DNA of 64,000 bases from Azophilus sp964638775 (GTDB lineage Bacteria; Pseudomonadota; Gammaproteobacteria; Pseudomonadales; Azotimanducaceae): assembly GCA_964638775.1 (NCBI GenBank), contig CAZWZH010000229.1, positions 1 to 64,000 on the forward strand, read 5' to 3'. Shown here one piece after another: positions 41,843 through 50,162 of the stretch. The notes under the pieces are model-generated. The model saw nothing but the letters and a program-made list of their open reading frames with translations, did not search any database and was not told where the DNA came from. A program made the position numbers and the translations under genes. Position 1 is the stretch's first letter. Every line of letters begins with the position of its first letter.

Positions 41843-42823
41843 GTGCGCCTGACCAGGCCATTCATACGGCTGCCGTTCCGGTTCGATACGCGGCGGCTCG
41901 AAGAGGAGGTGCGGAGCCTCGGCAACTCCCGCTGGATGAGGCATCCGAGCAGGATGCGGGGCAACTCGGCAATTCCACTGATCTCCAGCGGCGGCGGGGA
42001 CAACGACTCGTTCGAAGGCGAGAAGAAACCGACGCCGCACCTTGAGCGTTGCCCCTACCTGCGGCAGGTCATGGCGAGTTTCGGGGAGGTGCTGTCCCGC
42101 TCGCGGCTGATGAAGCTCGATGCCGGCGCGGAGGTGAGCCTGCACGTGGATTTCAACTACCACTGGTTCAGCCGGGTGCGCATTCACATCCCGATAACGA
42201 CAAGCCCCGAAGTGATCTTCCACTGCGGTGGGGAGAAGCTGCACATGGGCGCCGGGGAATGCTGGATTTTCGACTCCTGGCGCCGGCACCGGGTACTGAA
42301 CGCCGGTACGCACGACCGTGTGCACCTGGTGATCGACCTGTGCGGCTCCTCGCGGTTCTGGCAACTGGTCCGTGAGGCCGAGTCGACCGACCCCGCAGCA
42401 CTGGAAGCGGCGGTTGGTTTCGTCGCATTCGAACCCGGCAAGCCGGTGGCATTGCGCCTGGAACGGTTCACGAGCCTGCCGGTGATGGCCCCCGGGGAGT
42501 GCACGGCCCTGGTGGAAGACCTGATCGCCGACTTCTCGGGGAACCCCGCCAACGACCCGGCGCTGGTGCGCACCTACAGCGCACTGTTGAGAGACTTCGC
42601 CCATGACTGGCGCGAGCTGTGGGTGCTCCACGGCCAGCAGCCGGAGGCAATCGCCCGCTACCGTGAACTGATCGAGGCGACGCGCGGGCGGCTGCACCCG
42701 AACCGGCGGGCGTTGACCACGGCGAGCAACGACATCGGAGTCAATGCGGTGTTTTCCCAGCGCGTGCTGAACGCAGCGCTCGCCCCGCAAGGCGGTTTCG
42801 AAAAAGCGCACCCCGGGGGCTGA
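41843..42823 (+). CDS. Aspartyl/asparaginyl beta-hydroxylase-like dioxygenase
   Basis: A 326-residue protein. Residues about 5-180 match the Asp/Asn/Pro hydroxylase fold: FIRLPFRFDTRRLEEEV, then RLMKLDAGAEVSLHVDFNYH, then RVRIHIPITTSPEVIF and the second iron histidine in WRRHRVLNAGTHDRVHLVID. It would use Fe(II) and 2-oxoglutarate; the target may be a protein side chain or a small molecule. The C-terminal 130 residues are helical and unassigned. GTG 41843 is the first start that gives the family N-terminus; no Shine-Dalgarno is clear. It converges with a TPR-sulfotransferase gene (54-base gap). Confidence 0.8.
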   Translation: MRLTRPFIRLPFRFDTRRLEEEVRSLGNSRWMRHPSRMRGNSAIPLISSGGGDNDSFEGEKKPTPHLERCPYLRQVMASFGEVLSRSRLMKLDAGAEVSLHVDFNYHWFSRVRIHIPITTSPEVIFHCGGEKLHMGAGECWIFDSWRRHRVLNAGTHDRVHLVIDLCGSSRFWQLVREAESTDPAALEAAVGFVAFEPGKPVALRLERFTSLPVMAPGECTALVEDLIADFSGNPANDPALVRTYSALLRDFAHDWRELWVLHGQQPEAIARYRELIEATRGRLHPNRRALTTASNDIGVNAVFSQRVLNAALAPQGGFEKAHPGG

Positions 42824-42877
42824 ACCCGGAGATGCCGGATTGCCTGGAGCTGCGGGATGCGTTGCGGCCGACGGCGC

Positions 42878-44632
42878 CTACACGGAAGGGTGCGGATTCC
42901 CGTTTTCCGCGTATCCGAAGCGGTCGATCCAGGGTTCCAGGGTGGGCAGTACCGGGTCGAGGTATTCGCGGTAGCGCCGCCAGCGTCCGCTCGCCCTCGA
43001 ATGGATGGGTTCGATGACCTGGTCGTAGCTGGCGGTTCGAATGTACGGGCGGTTCCGGGCCGTACGCTCGTGATCCAGAATGCCGGGGTGCCACGGCAGC
43101 CCGAGGAACTCCAGTACGGGGCGGCAGGTCGCTTCGACGTTTCCGACCAGGTTTTCGTATCTCACCTCGATCGCATCCAGTTCCAGGACCTCGGTGTACC
43201 GGACCCACAGGTCGAAAACCCGGTCGTACAGGAACGCGGCCTCCTCCAGGGTATGAAAGCTGGCATTGGCGGAGGTTTCGGTGAAGGTGCGCAGGTAACA
43301 GCTCAGCACGCAGTCGGCGGGATGGCGCAGCATGAGAATGAACCTGGCGTCTGGAAAGACGCGGTGTATCTCGCCCGCGTAGACGGTGTTCAGGGCGAAT
43401 CGATCGACAATCGTGGCGTTCTCCCGTGTAGGCCGGACATGCCTGGCAAGCCTTTCGTAGTACTCGGCCCTGGCGCTTTCGATGTCTTTGCGGGACAGGG
43501 TGGCGAGCGATCCAAGATTCGCGTCGGCCACTCCGGACAACCGGTTGACCAGGGTGGGCACCGCATCGCTCTCTTCGGCAACCTCGATATGCGGGTGACC
43601 GCGAAGCATGGTATCGAGCAGCGTCGTTCCCGACCTGGGAAAGCCGATGACGAAAACGGGCCGCGACGTTTTGGCACGTTTCGTATCCGGGCGCCATTGG
43701 CGGATGTTGTCGCGTTGGAAATACCGCTTCCGGTTCTCCACGAATTCAAGAAATCGGGCCTTTTCGACGCCTTTGCGGGCGCTCAGTTCGCTGGACAACC
43801 GGTTGGCGCCAGCGGCGTATCGCATCGCGCCGCGGCAATCGTCCAGCCTGTCGCAGATGCCCGTCAGGTGGGTCAGCCGCATCCTCTCTTCGTGCATGCC
43901 GGACGCATCCGCGGTTTCGAATTCACAGCTTTCCAACAGCGCTTTGGCCGTGGGGTGGTCACCGTCGGCGGCGGCGAGCAGGCCCTCCTGGAACGGGATC
44001 AGAGGATGGCCCGCCCCCAGCGCCGACCTCGCGTTCGCGGCCGCCTTGCGCAACTCCCCGATGCGGTTGGATTGCTGGAGGAACTGCATCAGCCCCCGGT
44101 GCGCGGGCAGGTAACCGGGGTCGACGGCCAGCGCCCGCCGGTAGTGCGCGGCGACAGGTTCATGTTCCCCGAGTTCCCAGCGGATTTTCGCCAGGGCGGT
44201 CAAGGCTTTGGCGTAGCCCGGATCCAGGGCGGCGGCCCGCTCGTACTGTTCGGCCGCATCCTTGAGGCGTTGCAGGTTTTCGAAGACGATGCCCAGGTTG
44301 AACCGGGGCTCCGCGAACGCCGGGTCGTTGTCGGCGGCATTCCGGAAGCTGGTGGCCGCATCGCCCAACCGGCCGCAGCGGAGGTAGGCGATGCCCAGGC
44401 TGTTGTGGGCCTTTGCGAACCCGGGCCGGATCCCGAGCGCGGCCCGGTAGCTGTCGATGGCCTTGTCGTAATCGCCAAGTTCCAGGCAGGCGGCGCCGAG
44501 CAGGGTGTGCAGAACCGTTTCCCGCGGATGATCGACGAGCAGCAAGCGCGTTTCCCCGGCCAGTTCCTCGTAGTTGCCGGCCCGGTACAGCTCGAACAGG
44601 GATCGGGTCTTTGAGGGGGCGATGCCGGTCAT
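42878..44632 (-). CDS. TPR-repeat sulfotransferase 1
   Basis: A 584-residue protein. Residues about 40-220 hold TPRs of the 34-residue type (FAKAHNSLGIAYLRCGRLGD). Residues from 327 form a sulfotransferase domain with the PAPS 5'-phosphosulfate loop GFPRSGTTLLD (330-340) and the 3'-phosphate motif ILMLRHPADCVLSCY. It would transfer sulfate from PAPS to an unknown acceptor. No signal peptide is present. It follows a second enzyme of the same design; the two share only family-level features and are not recent duplicates. Confidence 0.88.
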   Translation of the reverse strand: MTGIAPSKTRSLFELYRAGNYEELAGETRLLLVDHPRETVLHTLLGAACLELGDYDKAIDSYRAALGIRPGFAKAHNSLGIAYLRCGRLGDAATSFRNAADNDPAFAEPRFNLGIVFENLQRLKDAAEQYERAAALDPGYAKALTALAKIRWELGEHEPVAAHYRRALAVDPGYLPAHRGLMQFLQQSNRIGELRKAAANARSALGAGHPLIPFQEGLLAAADGDHPTAKALLESCEFETADASGMHEERMRLTHLTGICDRLDDCRGAMRYAAGANRLSSELSARKGVEKARFLEFVENRKRYFQRDNIRQWRPDTKRAKTSRPVFVIGFPRSGTTLLDTMLRGHPHIEVAEESDAVPTLVNRLSGVADANLGSLATLSRKDIESARAEYYERLARHVRPTRENATIVDRFALNTVYAGEIHRVFPDARFILMLRHPADCVLSCYLRTFTETSANASFHTLEEAAFLYDRVFDLWVRYTEVLELDAIEVRYENLVGNVEATCRPVLEFLGLPWHPGILDHERTARNRPYIRTASYDQVIEPIHSRASGRWRRYREYLDPVLPTLEPWIDRFGYAENGNPHPSV

Positions 44633-44749
44633 GACATTCGCGCCGAAGCGGTTCGGGCAATCCCTGGAGGCCGACGGGATGATGTCGCGGCGCGAACAGA
44701 CAGCGGCAAGCGCGTATGAATCTCCCTCATGTGAATCCCTGACCGGCGA

Positions 44750-46798
44750 TCAGGCGATCCGGCCGGGAGGATGGCGTTCGAGGATCTCCGGCCCCAGGGC
44801 TTCGCGGAGGGGCTGCAGGTAGGTTTCGTACCGGCGCCACCGGTCGATGCCCTCCCGGTAGATGGGTTGCCGCACCTGCTCGGAACTCGGCGTCCTGATG
44901 TTCCGCTCGGTCTCGTGGAAGCGGATGCAGTTTTCCTCGAAGGGAAGGTCGCAGAACTCGAGGATGCGCCGTACCTGGGTTTCCAGGCCGTCCACCACGT
45001 CTTCGTGCATGACACGCAGGACGAAGCCGGGCAGCACCTTGTCCCAATGGTCCATGAGGCGTACGTAGGCGCGGTAGTAGCGGCCGACTTCCTCAAGGCC
45101 GTAGGTGAACTCCTGCCCTTCGCCGAAGAGCTGCTTGAAGCAACTGAAACAGCAGGCCATGGGGTTGCGCCGCGCATCGATCACCTTCGCGTTCGGCAGG
45201 ATGAGCCGGATGAGGCCGATGTGCACGAAGTTGTTGGGCATCTTGTCGATGAAGAGCGGGGCTGAGCCACGGTAGGCCCGGGTGTCGGCGATGTACTGCT
45301 CCCCGAAGCGCCGGAAATAGTCGTCGTCGAGGTCGTGGAGGATTTCGGGATACCTCGAGGTCTTTTCCGCCGCACGACCCCTGAGCCGCTGGGCGAGGGC
45401 GAGGATGTTGTGCAGTTCCATGGTGCCGTCCACCTGGCTGTGGGAAGCGAGAATCTGCTCAAGGAGGGTGGAGCCGGCGCGGGGCAGCCCGACGATGAAG
45501 ATCGGGTCGCGGCAGCCGAAGCCGACGCCCCGCCGGCGCTCGAACAGTTCTGGAGTGCAGATTTCAATCTGGGCTTCCACCCGGTCTTCGATGGTCTCCG
45601 GCTTGTAGCCGGTCTCGACTCTCTTGAGCGCGTTGCCGCGTTCGTAGAATTGAAACGAGGCATCGTAGTCGGCCCGGTCTTCGAAGGCCTTGCCGGCGGC
45701 GAAGCACAGGTGGACTCGGTCTTCGCCCGCGGTTTGCGGTGACTGCTCGTAGCGCTTGATGTGGCTGATCTCCCGGTCGCTGAACCGGTAGGTCTTGGTG
45801 TTGGCCAGGCTCCAGAAAGCGTCGCCGAAATCCGGCCGGCGGCGGTAGGCCTCACGGTAGGACTCTACCGCGTCATCGAATGCGCCCACGGTTTTCTGGG
45901 CATGGCCGGTCAGCAGATGCAGTTCGCTGCGCCCCGGGTCGGTCGCCAGCAGCTCCCGGTACAGCGCGATGCCCTCGTCGAACCGTCCGAGCCCCACCAG
46001 GGTGGTGGCCAGCGTGGTCCTGAATCGGCCATTGTCCGGTTGCATTTCCAAGAGGCGCCGCGCCTGCTCGTTGGCCTTTTCGAACTTGGTCTTCCTGATC
46101 AGCAGGTTGGCGTAGTCGATGCGTGCCTGAATGTGGTCCGGCGCGAACTCCACACAGCTCTCGAGCAGAAACTCTGCATCGTCGTAGATCTTGAGCCTGA
46201 TACCGATATCCGCAAGGAGGCGCATGCCCTCGACATGGCGCCGGTTGCCTTCGAGAAACTTCCTGCAGAGCCGTTCGGCCTTGTAGAGCTTGTTTTCGTG
46301 GATCAGGTCGGTGACGTTGACCAATTCCGGCGGCAGCCCACTCAGATGCTCCAGCCGCTCCCGTGCCCAACGGGCGCCCTCCGCATCACCCTTGTGTTCG
46401 TGGAGTTCGGCAAGCGCACGCCAGCTTGCGGCCAGCGCCGGGTTCCTTTCCACGGCGCGGCCGTACGCCGTGATAGCTTCTTCATGCCAGCCCTGGGCTC
46501 GACAGACATGCCCCCGTTCCTGCCAGGCACGGGCGTGCCCCTGGTTTTCGCCATGCAGGATCTGCAGGGTCGCCAGGGCCTCCCGCGGACGGTTGCCGAA
46601 GCGTTGCGCCACGGCGAGCAAATACAATGCCTCGGCGCGCTCCCGGTCCTCGAGTTGCGAATCGAGCAGATCTCTGGCCAGCGAAATCGCCTCCCCAAGC
46701 TTCGCGGACCGGATCAAGTCCCTGGCACGGTCGAGCCGTTCGGCGGCGCTGTCGGTTCGTGGTGTCGAATGCGCGGCGCTGGCAGGGTCTGATTGCAT
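44750..46798 (-). CDS. TPR-repeat sulfotransferase 2
   Basis: A 682-residue protein with a longer TPR region (residues about 20-390) and a sulfotransferase domain starting at FIVGLPRAGSTLLEQIL (434-450), with DARRNPMACCFSCF as the 3'-phosphate-binding segment. TPR-linked sulfotransferases are common in marine proteobacteria, and some sulfate tyrosines or glycans. It lies 117 bases upstream of sulfotransferase 1 on the same strand and downstream of the TonB receptor terminator, so these two genes form their own unit. Confidence 0.88.
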   Translation of the reverse strand: MQSDPASAAHSTPRTDSAAERLDRARDLIRSAKLGEAISLARDLLDSQLEDRERAEALYLLAVAQRFGNRPREALATLQILHGENQGHARAWQERGHVCRAQGWHEEAITAYGRAVERNPALAASWRALAELHEHKGDAEGARWARERLEHLSGLPPELVNVTDLIHENKLYKAERLCRKFLEGNRRHVEGMRLLADIGIRLKIYDDAEFLLESCVEFAPDHIQARIDYANLLIRKTKFEKANEQARRLLEMQPDNGRFRTTLATTLVGLGRFDEGIALYRELLATDPGRSELHLLTGHAQKTVGAFDDAVESYREAYRRRPDFGDAFWSLANTKTYRFSDREISHIKRYEQSPQTAGEDRVHLCFAAGKAFEDRADYDASFQFYERGNALKRVETGYKPETIEDRVEAQIEICTPELFERRRGVGFGCRDPIFIVGLPRAGSTLLEQILASHSQVDGTMELHNILALAQRLRGRAAEKTSRYPEILHDLDDDYFRRFGEQYIADTRAYRGSAPLFIDKMPNNFVHIGLIRLILPNAKVIDARRNPMACCFSCFKQLFGEGQEFTYGLEEVGRYYRAYVRLMDHWDKVLPGFVLRVMHEDVVDGLETQVRRILEFCDLPFEENCIRFHETERNIRTPSSEQVRQPIYREGIDRWRRYETYLQPLREALGPEILERHPPGRIA

Positions 46799-46976
46799 CG
46801 GCCGGGGTCAGGTGCGGAAGCTGTCGGATGATACCACCGGGGCGGAACGCCTCTTCGTCAAGGGCGACCGGGGCGGAGCCTCAACCGGGAAGTACAGGGT
46901 TGACGGGTGCGACCATGACGCATCGGGCGATCTGCTCCGGGACAGAAAGTTCTGGAATGGCTCGATGTGCGAACGG

Positions 46977-47008
46977 AAAAAAGGACAGGCCAACCGGCCT
47001 GCCCCTTT
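46977..47008 (-). terminator. Rho-independent terminator of the TonB receptor gene
   Basis: Reading leftwards, CAGGCC (47001-46996) and GGCCTG (46991-46986) form a 6-bp stem with a 4-base loop, flanked by a further AGG/CCT-type lower stem and followed by six T residues (46982-46977). It lies 35 bases after the receptor's stop codon and separates it from the sulfotransferase genes. Confidence 0.8.
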
Positions 47009-47042
47009 GCATGACGATTGCGAAACCGTTTTTCGGCCCGGT

Positions 47043-49916
47043 TTATCCGTCGAAGTCGTAAGAGACGCGCAAGCCGATGCTGCGCGGCCGGTTGGTCACG
47101 ACCTTGGGAACGTACTGCAGCGTATCGACGTGCAGTTCCGCCCGCTTGTCGGCGACGTTGTCCACGAACAGTTCCGCGCTCCAGTTGTCTCTCTCGACAC
47201 CGAACGCCAGGTCCAGGAACACATAGCTGTCCTGAACGTAGCGACCGTTCGGGCAGAAGCTCGGGGCATCGTAGGTGCCGCAATTGCCGCCGGCGAACAG
47301 CCCGCCTTCGTTTGAGATCGAGAGCCCGGAACCCCTGCCGCCGTGGCTGCGCTTGAGCGTGTCCTCGACGAAGAAGGCGCTGCCGGCGATGCCCGACTTG
47401 CTGCTGCCGGAATAGCTCATGCTGGCGCTCACATAGGCGTTGGTCTGACCGTCGAAGGCGCCGTGGAAATCGTAGCGGGCGCGCAGGCTGCCCGAAAAGT
47501 CCGGGCTGAACGGCAACTCGCTGCCCTCGGGCACGGAGATGTCGACCAATTGCGGATTGATGCGGGTGATCTCGCTGTCGATGATGCTGATGGCGCCGGA
47601 GATGGTCAGGTTCGGAGTCGGCAGCCAGGTGAAATCGGCGTCGAAACCGATGATTTCCGCATCGCCGACGTTCTCGATGAACACCAGGAATGCCACGTTG
47701 GCCGGGTCGAACCGGGATACCTGAAGATCGGATATCTCCGAGAAAAAGGCCGTGGCGTTGAGCCGCAGGGTGTTGTCGGCGAAGTCGCCCTTCATGCCCA
47801 GTTCCCAGTTGTCCATCTCGTCGGTAAGCGCAATCGCCGGCACCCGGTAACCGGCGTAGACCGGCAGCCCGCGGGGATTGTTGGCGGCCTTGCCGGCGTT
47901 GCGGTTGGTGACCCCGTGGCGGAAACCCTGACCGTAGGTGGCGAACAGCATCACGCTGTCGTTGACGCGCCAGTCGAGGGATGCGCGGACGATGACATCG
48001 GACTCGTTCAGCACACCGTCGTCGTTCAGGTCGTCGACGTTCAACGCACCGCTCTGGATGTCCGCATAGGCGCCTTCCGCGTCGGCGAAGTTCATGCCGC
48101 GGCTGAACGTCCCGCCGCGGCAAGCGCTGGTGTCGCGCACCTCGGGACGGCAATCGCCGGTGCCGGCCGCCATGAGCGCCTCCAGGGTGCCTACGCCCAA
48201 TGCTCGGAGCCGTTCCGTGACGTTGTTGCCGGAAGTGCGGCTGGTGGCGTCGAAGCCGCCCCGCGCGACACTTGAATCGCAGCCGTCGGTGCCGTACTTG
48301 CATCCGAACGAGAAGCTGCTGGCCCCCTTGAAGTCGAAATCCAAGTCGTACCAGCGGGCGCCGAAGCTCGCCGTGACGTTGTCCGTCAGATCGAACTCCA
48401 GGTGCCCGAAAACCGCAATCTGATCCACCTTGCGGGTGTAGTCGTTGACAAAGCTGACCCGTGGATTGAAGGGCTCAAGGCCAGCGTTGGTGCCTTCCCC
48501 CTGGTCGCCGATCATGGCGAGCGCCGGCCAGGCGCCGTCGCCGTCGTCGCGGGTGGCCGCATCCTCGAAGGCAGCCACGCCCTCGGTTTTCTGGTCGTCG
48601 TAATACACGCCCGCGGTGACTCTCGCGCGATGTTCCTGCGGGGTGGAGATGCGGAACTCGTGGACCATTCGCTTGTTGCTGGTGGTCTCCGCGTACTGCG
48701 CTTCCGGGTCGTGACACATGACGGGGGGACTCGCCATGCCGCTTCTCGCCCAACTGCCGTCGTCGGCATAGCCGGGGCAGAGGTAATACGTCTGGTAACC
48801 GCCGCCGTTGGTGTAGTCGGAATAATCGACGTAGGCCTCCACGTCGCGGTCGAGGTAGCCCACGGCGTAGATCATGTCGAGCATGCCCGCGCGGCCGTTG
48901 ACCGTCAGCGTGCTCAGCCCGAACTCGTCTTCGGTGCTGTCCATGGTGAACCGGTTGACGCTGCTCTTGCCGTCGAGATTGGGGTCGTAGGCGAAGACGC
49001 CGTCGGTCTCCAGGGACTGCTGGAGGTGTCCGACAGTCAGGCTCCAGTCGTCGTTGATGTCGTAGAGGAGGCTGATGCGGCCGCCGAGATAGTCGGCATC
49101 GTTGAAGTCGTCCTCGACCAGGTGGCTGTTGTCCGCGGCCTCGAAGGTGCTCGCCGGGTTGATCGGCGCGGCCGAAATGTCGTTGCGGTTGAGCAGGTCG
49201 ACGCTGGGGGAGAATCCGCCGTTGGCCGGGTCGTTCGGGATGTTGTCGATCCAGCCGGCCTGGTTGTCCCGATAGCCGACGACGCGCAACGCCGCCCGGT
49301 CCGACAGGGGCACGTTGAAGAAGGCTTCCTGGGAGTTGCTGACGTCGCCGCCCTTGGTGGTCATGGCGCCTAGCTTGACGCCGGCCTCGAAGCGCGTCGG
49401 GTCGGGCCTGTTGGAAATCAGGCGCACGGTGCCGGACTGGGAACTGGAGCCGAACAGGGTACCCTGGGGGCCGGGTAGCACCTCGATGCGGTTCAGGTCG
49501 GCGGCATATATGTCGAGGTTGCGGCCGCCGAAGGAAACGGGCATTTCGTCGAGGTAAAGAGCGGTGGCCGGAGAGGAGCCCTGGATGCTGGCGATGGTGT
49601 TCTTCGACTGTTCGGTGGCCGCCCCGCGGATATAGATCTCGCTCTGGCCGGGGCCCACGCCCATCATCACCACGTTGGGCAGGTGTTTTATGTAATCGTC
49701 GAAGTTGCTGATTCTCAGCTCATCGAGGGCATCGCCCTGCAGGGCCGAAACCGATACGGCGATGTCCTGGGTGGACTCGGCGCGCTTGGTTGCCGTGACG
49801 ATTACCTCTTCGATGCCGCGGGCTTCCCCTTCGGCGAGGGCGACGCCGGAAGCGCCGGTAGCTGCAGTGGCCAGTGCGGCGGATATGGCAAGGCTGAGTT
49901 TCTTACGTTCCCACAT
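47043..49916 (-). CDS. TonB-dependent outer-membrane receptor
   Basis: A 957-residue receptor. It has an N-terminal signal peptide ending near LAEG (residue about 30) and a TonB-box region, EEVIVTATKRAESTQDIAVS. A plug domain follows (NFDDYIKHLPNVVMMG, RIEVLPGPQGTLFGSSSQSG), and the beta-barrel ends in YDFDG with a terminal aromatic pattern. ATG 49916 is used because GAGGGGAA precedes it and the signal peptide then starts MWERKK. It imports an unknown ligand across the outer membrane. An EF-hand-like loop, DLNDDG near residue 630, may bind calcium. It is monocistronic with a terminator. Confidence 0.92.
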   Translation of the reverse strand: MWERKKLSLAISAALATAATGASGVALAEGEARGIEEVIVTATKRAESTQDIAVSVSALQGDALDELRISNFDDYIKHLPNVVMMGVGPGQSEIYIRGAATEQSKNTIASIQGSSPATALYLDEMPVSFGGRNLDIYAADLNRIEVLPGPQGTLFGSSSQSGTVRLISNRPDPTRFEAGVKLGAMTTKGGDVSNSQEAFFNVPLSDRAALRVVGYRDNQAGWIDNIPNDPANGGFSPSVDLLNRNDISAAPINPASTFEAADNSHLVEDDFNDADYLGGRISLLYDINDDWSLTVGHLQQSLETDGVFAYDPNLDGKSSVNRFTMDSTEDEFGLSTLTVNGRAGMLDMIYAVGYLDRDVEAYVDYSDYTNGGGYQTYYLCPGYADDGSWARSGMASPPVMCHDPEAQYAETTSNKRMVHEFRISTPQEHRARVTAGVYYDDQKTEGVAAFEDAATRDDGDGAWPALAMIGDQGEGTNAGLEPFNPRVSFVNDYTRKVDQIAVFGHLEFDLTDNVTASFGARWYDLDFDFKGASSFSFGCKYGTDGCDSSVARGGFDATSRTSGNNVTERLRALGVGTLEALMAAGTGDCRPEVRDTSACRGGTFSRGMNFADAEGAYADIQSGALNVDDLNDDGVLNESDVIVRASLDWRVNDSVMLFATYGQGFRHGVTNRNAGKAANNPRGLPVYAGYRVPAIALTDEMDNWELGMKGDFADNTLRLNATAFFSEISDLQVSRFDPANVAFLVFIENVGDAEIIGFDADFTWLPTPNLTISGAISIIDSEITRINPQLVDISVPEGSELPFSPDFSGSLRARYDFHGAFDGQTNAYVSASMSYSGSSKSGIAGSAFFVEDTLKRSHGGRGSGLSISNEGGLFAGGNCGTYDAPSFCPNGRYVQDSYVFLDLAFGVERDNWSAELFVDNVADKRAELHVDTLQYVPKVVTNRPRSIGLRVSYDFDG

Positions 49917-50162
49917 GACGAATTCCCCTCGAATTGACATCTCCAGGTCGCTCAACAGTATAAGTCAGATAGATGTCGTCCGGCGTGGCAATTCCCCGTT
50001 CGTTTGCCAATATGCGACATGCAGCGAACTATTCTCGACATTGAAAAATCCGGCCGATTGCGGCGTTTGACCGTATCGCCAAGCATCGATTTTTCGCCGG
50101 TATCGACGAATCGAGGTGTCTTGGCCCCGATGCGCCGACGGCGGCGAATCACGGAGGGCGCC

